DNA of 64,000 bases from Polystyrenella longa (GTDB lineage Bacteria > Planctomycetota > Planctomycetia > Planctomycetales > Planctomycetaceae). The notes under the pieces are model-generated. The model was not told where the DNA came from, did no database searches, and saw nothing but the letters and a program-made list of their open reading frames with translations. The DNA lies in the NCBI RefSeq assembly GCF_007750395.1, contig NZ_CP036281.1, positions 1,265,001 to 1,329,000 on the forward strand, given 5' to 3'. Positions 63,170 to 64,000 of this stretch are shown here, piece by piece. Each line of letters begins with the position of its first letter. The first letter of the stretch is position 1. The translations under genes were made by a program, and so were the position numbers.

Positions 63170-63679
63170 TTACACCTCCCCTAGACTGGCTGCGATTTCC
63201 GCGCCCTGAATAAGACGGACGATTCGAAAACGCTCCAGACGCTCTTTACACCTGGGAGTAAACCACTCAAAGAAGGGGCGGGAATAGCGGGCTGTTGGAT
63301 ACAAAGCGATTGCACCGACGACAAAACTTCCCAGCACCACCGTATTGTTAAAGTTCGTCCAGGGAACAAACGGTTGGTTGTAAAGAAAGGTCCAGGTCGA
63401 TTCGAGCACTGGTAAATGCAGAAGGAATTCGCCCAGTCGATGACTCAGTGGATCGAGTAGAAACCCTACCCACGAAAAGATGAAGGCCGACATCAATGCG
63501 GCGGAAAGATTCACTCGCAGCATATAGAGGAGAGTCATCAGGCCGATCGCCAGCAGATTGTCTTTCGGCACGAGTCCGATCCACATTCCGAGTGTGAATC
63601 CCCACGCCATTTGAGACGTATTCGAGGCTTCGGTCAAAGTCTCTACTAAAAACCGGACCGGTGACAGCAACAATCGCAC
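63170..63679 (-). CDS. TIGR03546-family-like membrane protein
   Basis: GTG 63679 is preferred (170 residues, beginning MRLLLSPVRFL) because AGGGAG lies about 10 bases upstream. An ATG at 63709 would add ten residues. It has about four membrane helices with the pattern SQMAWGFTLGMWIGLVPKDNL near residue 26, characteristic of DUF2062-like proteins. It precedes the large partner gene by 3 bp on the same strand. It probably works with the partner at the inner membrane. Confidence 0.78.
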   Translation of the reverse strand: MRLLLSPVRFLVETLTEASNTSQMAWGFTLGMWIGLVPKDNLLAIGLMTLLYMLRVNLSAALMSAFIFSWVGFLLDPLSHRLGEFLLHLPVLESTWTFLYNQPFVPWTNFNNTVVLGSFVVGAIALYPTARYSRPFFEWFTPRCKERLERFRIVRLIQGAEIAASLGEV

Positions 63680-64000
63680 GTGACGTACTCCCTGAGCAGG
63701 ACATGGCACGCGGGCGCACCCGGGACGCGTGTGTAGAACACGCCCCCGGCCCGATCAAGCCACCACATCTGTATTTAAGCTACTTATTGGAGAGAGTGCG
63801 GGGATTCTCATCAGAAGTGCCGTTTTGATCAAGACGAGTTTTTAATGAACTAGTGATCATGTGAAGGAGACCGTGGAGAAATCGGTCTTTCCAAGGTTCC
63901 CTGTTTTTGCTATCTCGTCCATACCCTGAAGAATTCAAGAGGCAGAATATCTGGTTTTCCCTCTTTATTGCCCACTTTAAAGTTGATGAGGTTCAGGAAG
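63680..64000. other. Intergenic region at the window edge
   Basis: No gene, terminator or recognisable repeat was seen in the last 320 bases. Promoter elements of the leftward TIGR03546/TIGR03545 operon should lie just beyond 63700. Confidence 0.4.

Overview
The window is chromosomal DNA from a member of the Planctomycetota, probably the Planctomycetaceae/Gimesia-type branch. The evidence is gene content. There are three DUF1501 proteins, two of them paired with planctomycete cytochrome c/DUF1549/DUF1553 proteins, and two very large PVC-type heme-binding proteins with HEAT-like repeats. There is also a giant FG-GAP protein with an N-terminal LEPR-XLL-like signal, a DUF1559 pseudopilin-like protein and a TIGR03545/TIGR03546-type pair. 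No rRNA, tRNA, CRISPR array, prophage or intact insertion sequence was recognised.

Layout. 0-8.5 kb: an SGNH hydrolase preceded by an in-frame amber codon, two small zinc-ribbon or membrane proteins, the giant surface protein and an aldo/keto reductase. 8.8-14 kb: three secreted enzymes (prolyl oligopeptidase, metallophosphoesterase, glycoside-hydrolase-like protein). 14-20.4 kb: a leftward run of cytochrome/DUF1553, DUF1501 and WD40 lipoprotein genes. 20.5-23.6 kb: a leftward rim-type cluster (retropepsin-like protease, RimK-like ligase with a C-terminal TrkA-C domain, AstE/AspA-like deacylase). 23.8-28 kb: VOC protein, TetR regulator, lone DUF1501 and a glucose-dehydrogenase-like enzyme. 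28-37.5 kb: two PVC heme proteins around a sialidase-like protein, with an SGNH esterase beyond the second, probably a carbohydrate-processing locus.

37.6-41.7 kb is accessory: an LRR-like membrane protein, two small envelope proteins, a repeat-bearing non-coding stretch, and an AT-rich gene pair made of a two-helix membrane protein and a HEPN-like protein. 41.8-45 kb holds a class II (adenosylcobalamin) ribonucleotide reductase with two NrdR boxes exactly 31 bp apart upstream and a strong terminator. 45.3-50.2 kb has two cysteine-rich exported proteins, two unknown membrane proteins, an orphan DUF58 protein and the DUF1559 protein. 50.4-52.7 kb has EpmA, a Bfd-like ferredoxin and a bacterioferritin lacking two ferroxidase ligands. 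53.1-63.7 kb has a second cytochrome/DUF1553-DUF1501 operon, FxsA, a GH5-like enzyme, a divergent Nramp-like transporter and the TIGR03545/03546 pair.

Most genes encode exported proteins, which fits a polysaccharide-degrading, surface-attached planctomycete. The points most worth a second look are the HEPN/membrane-protein pair, the 21-cysteine exported protein and its partner, the bacterioferritin and Nramp variants with missing ligands, the RimK-TrkA-C fusion, and several dispersed non-coding repeats. Family assignments were made by eye from protein motifs. No database search was run.
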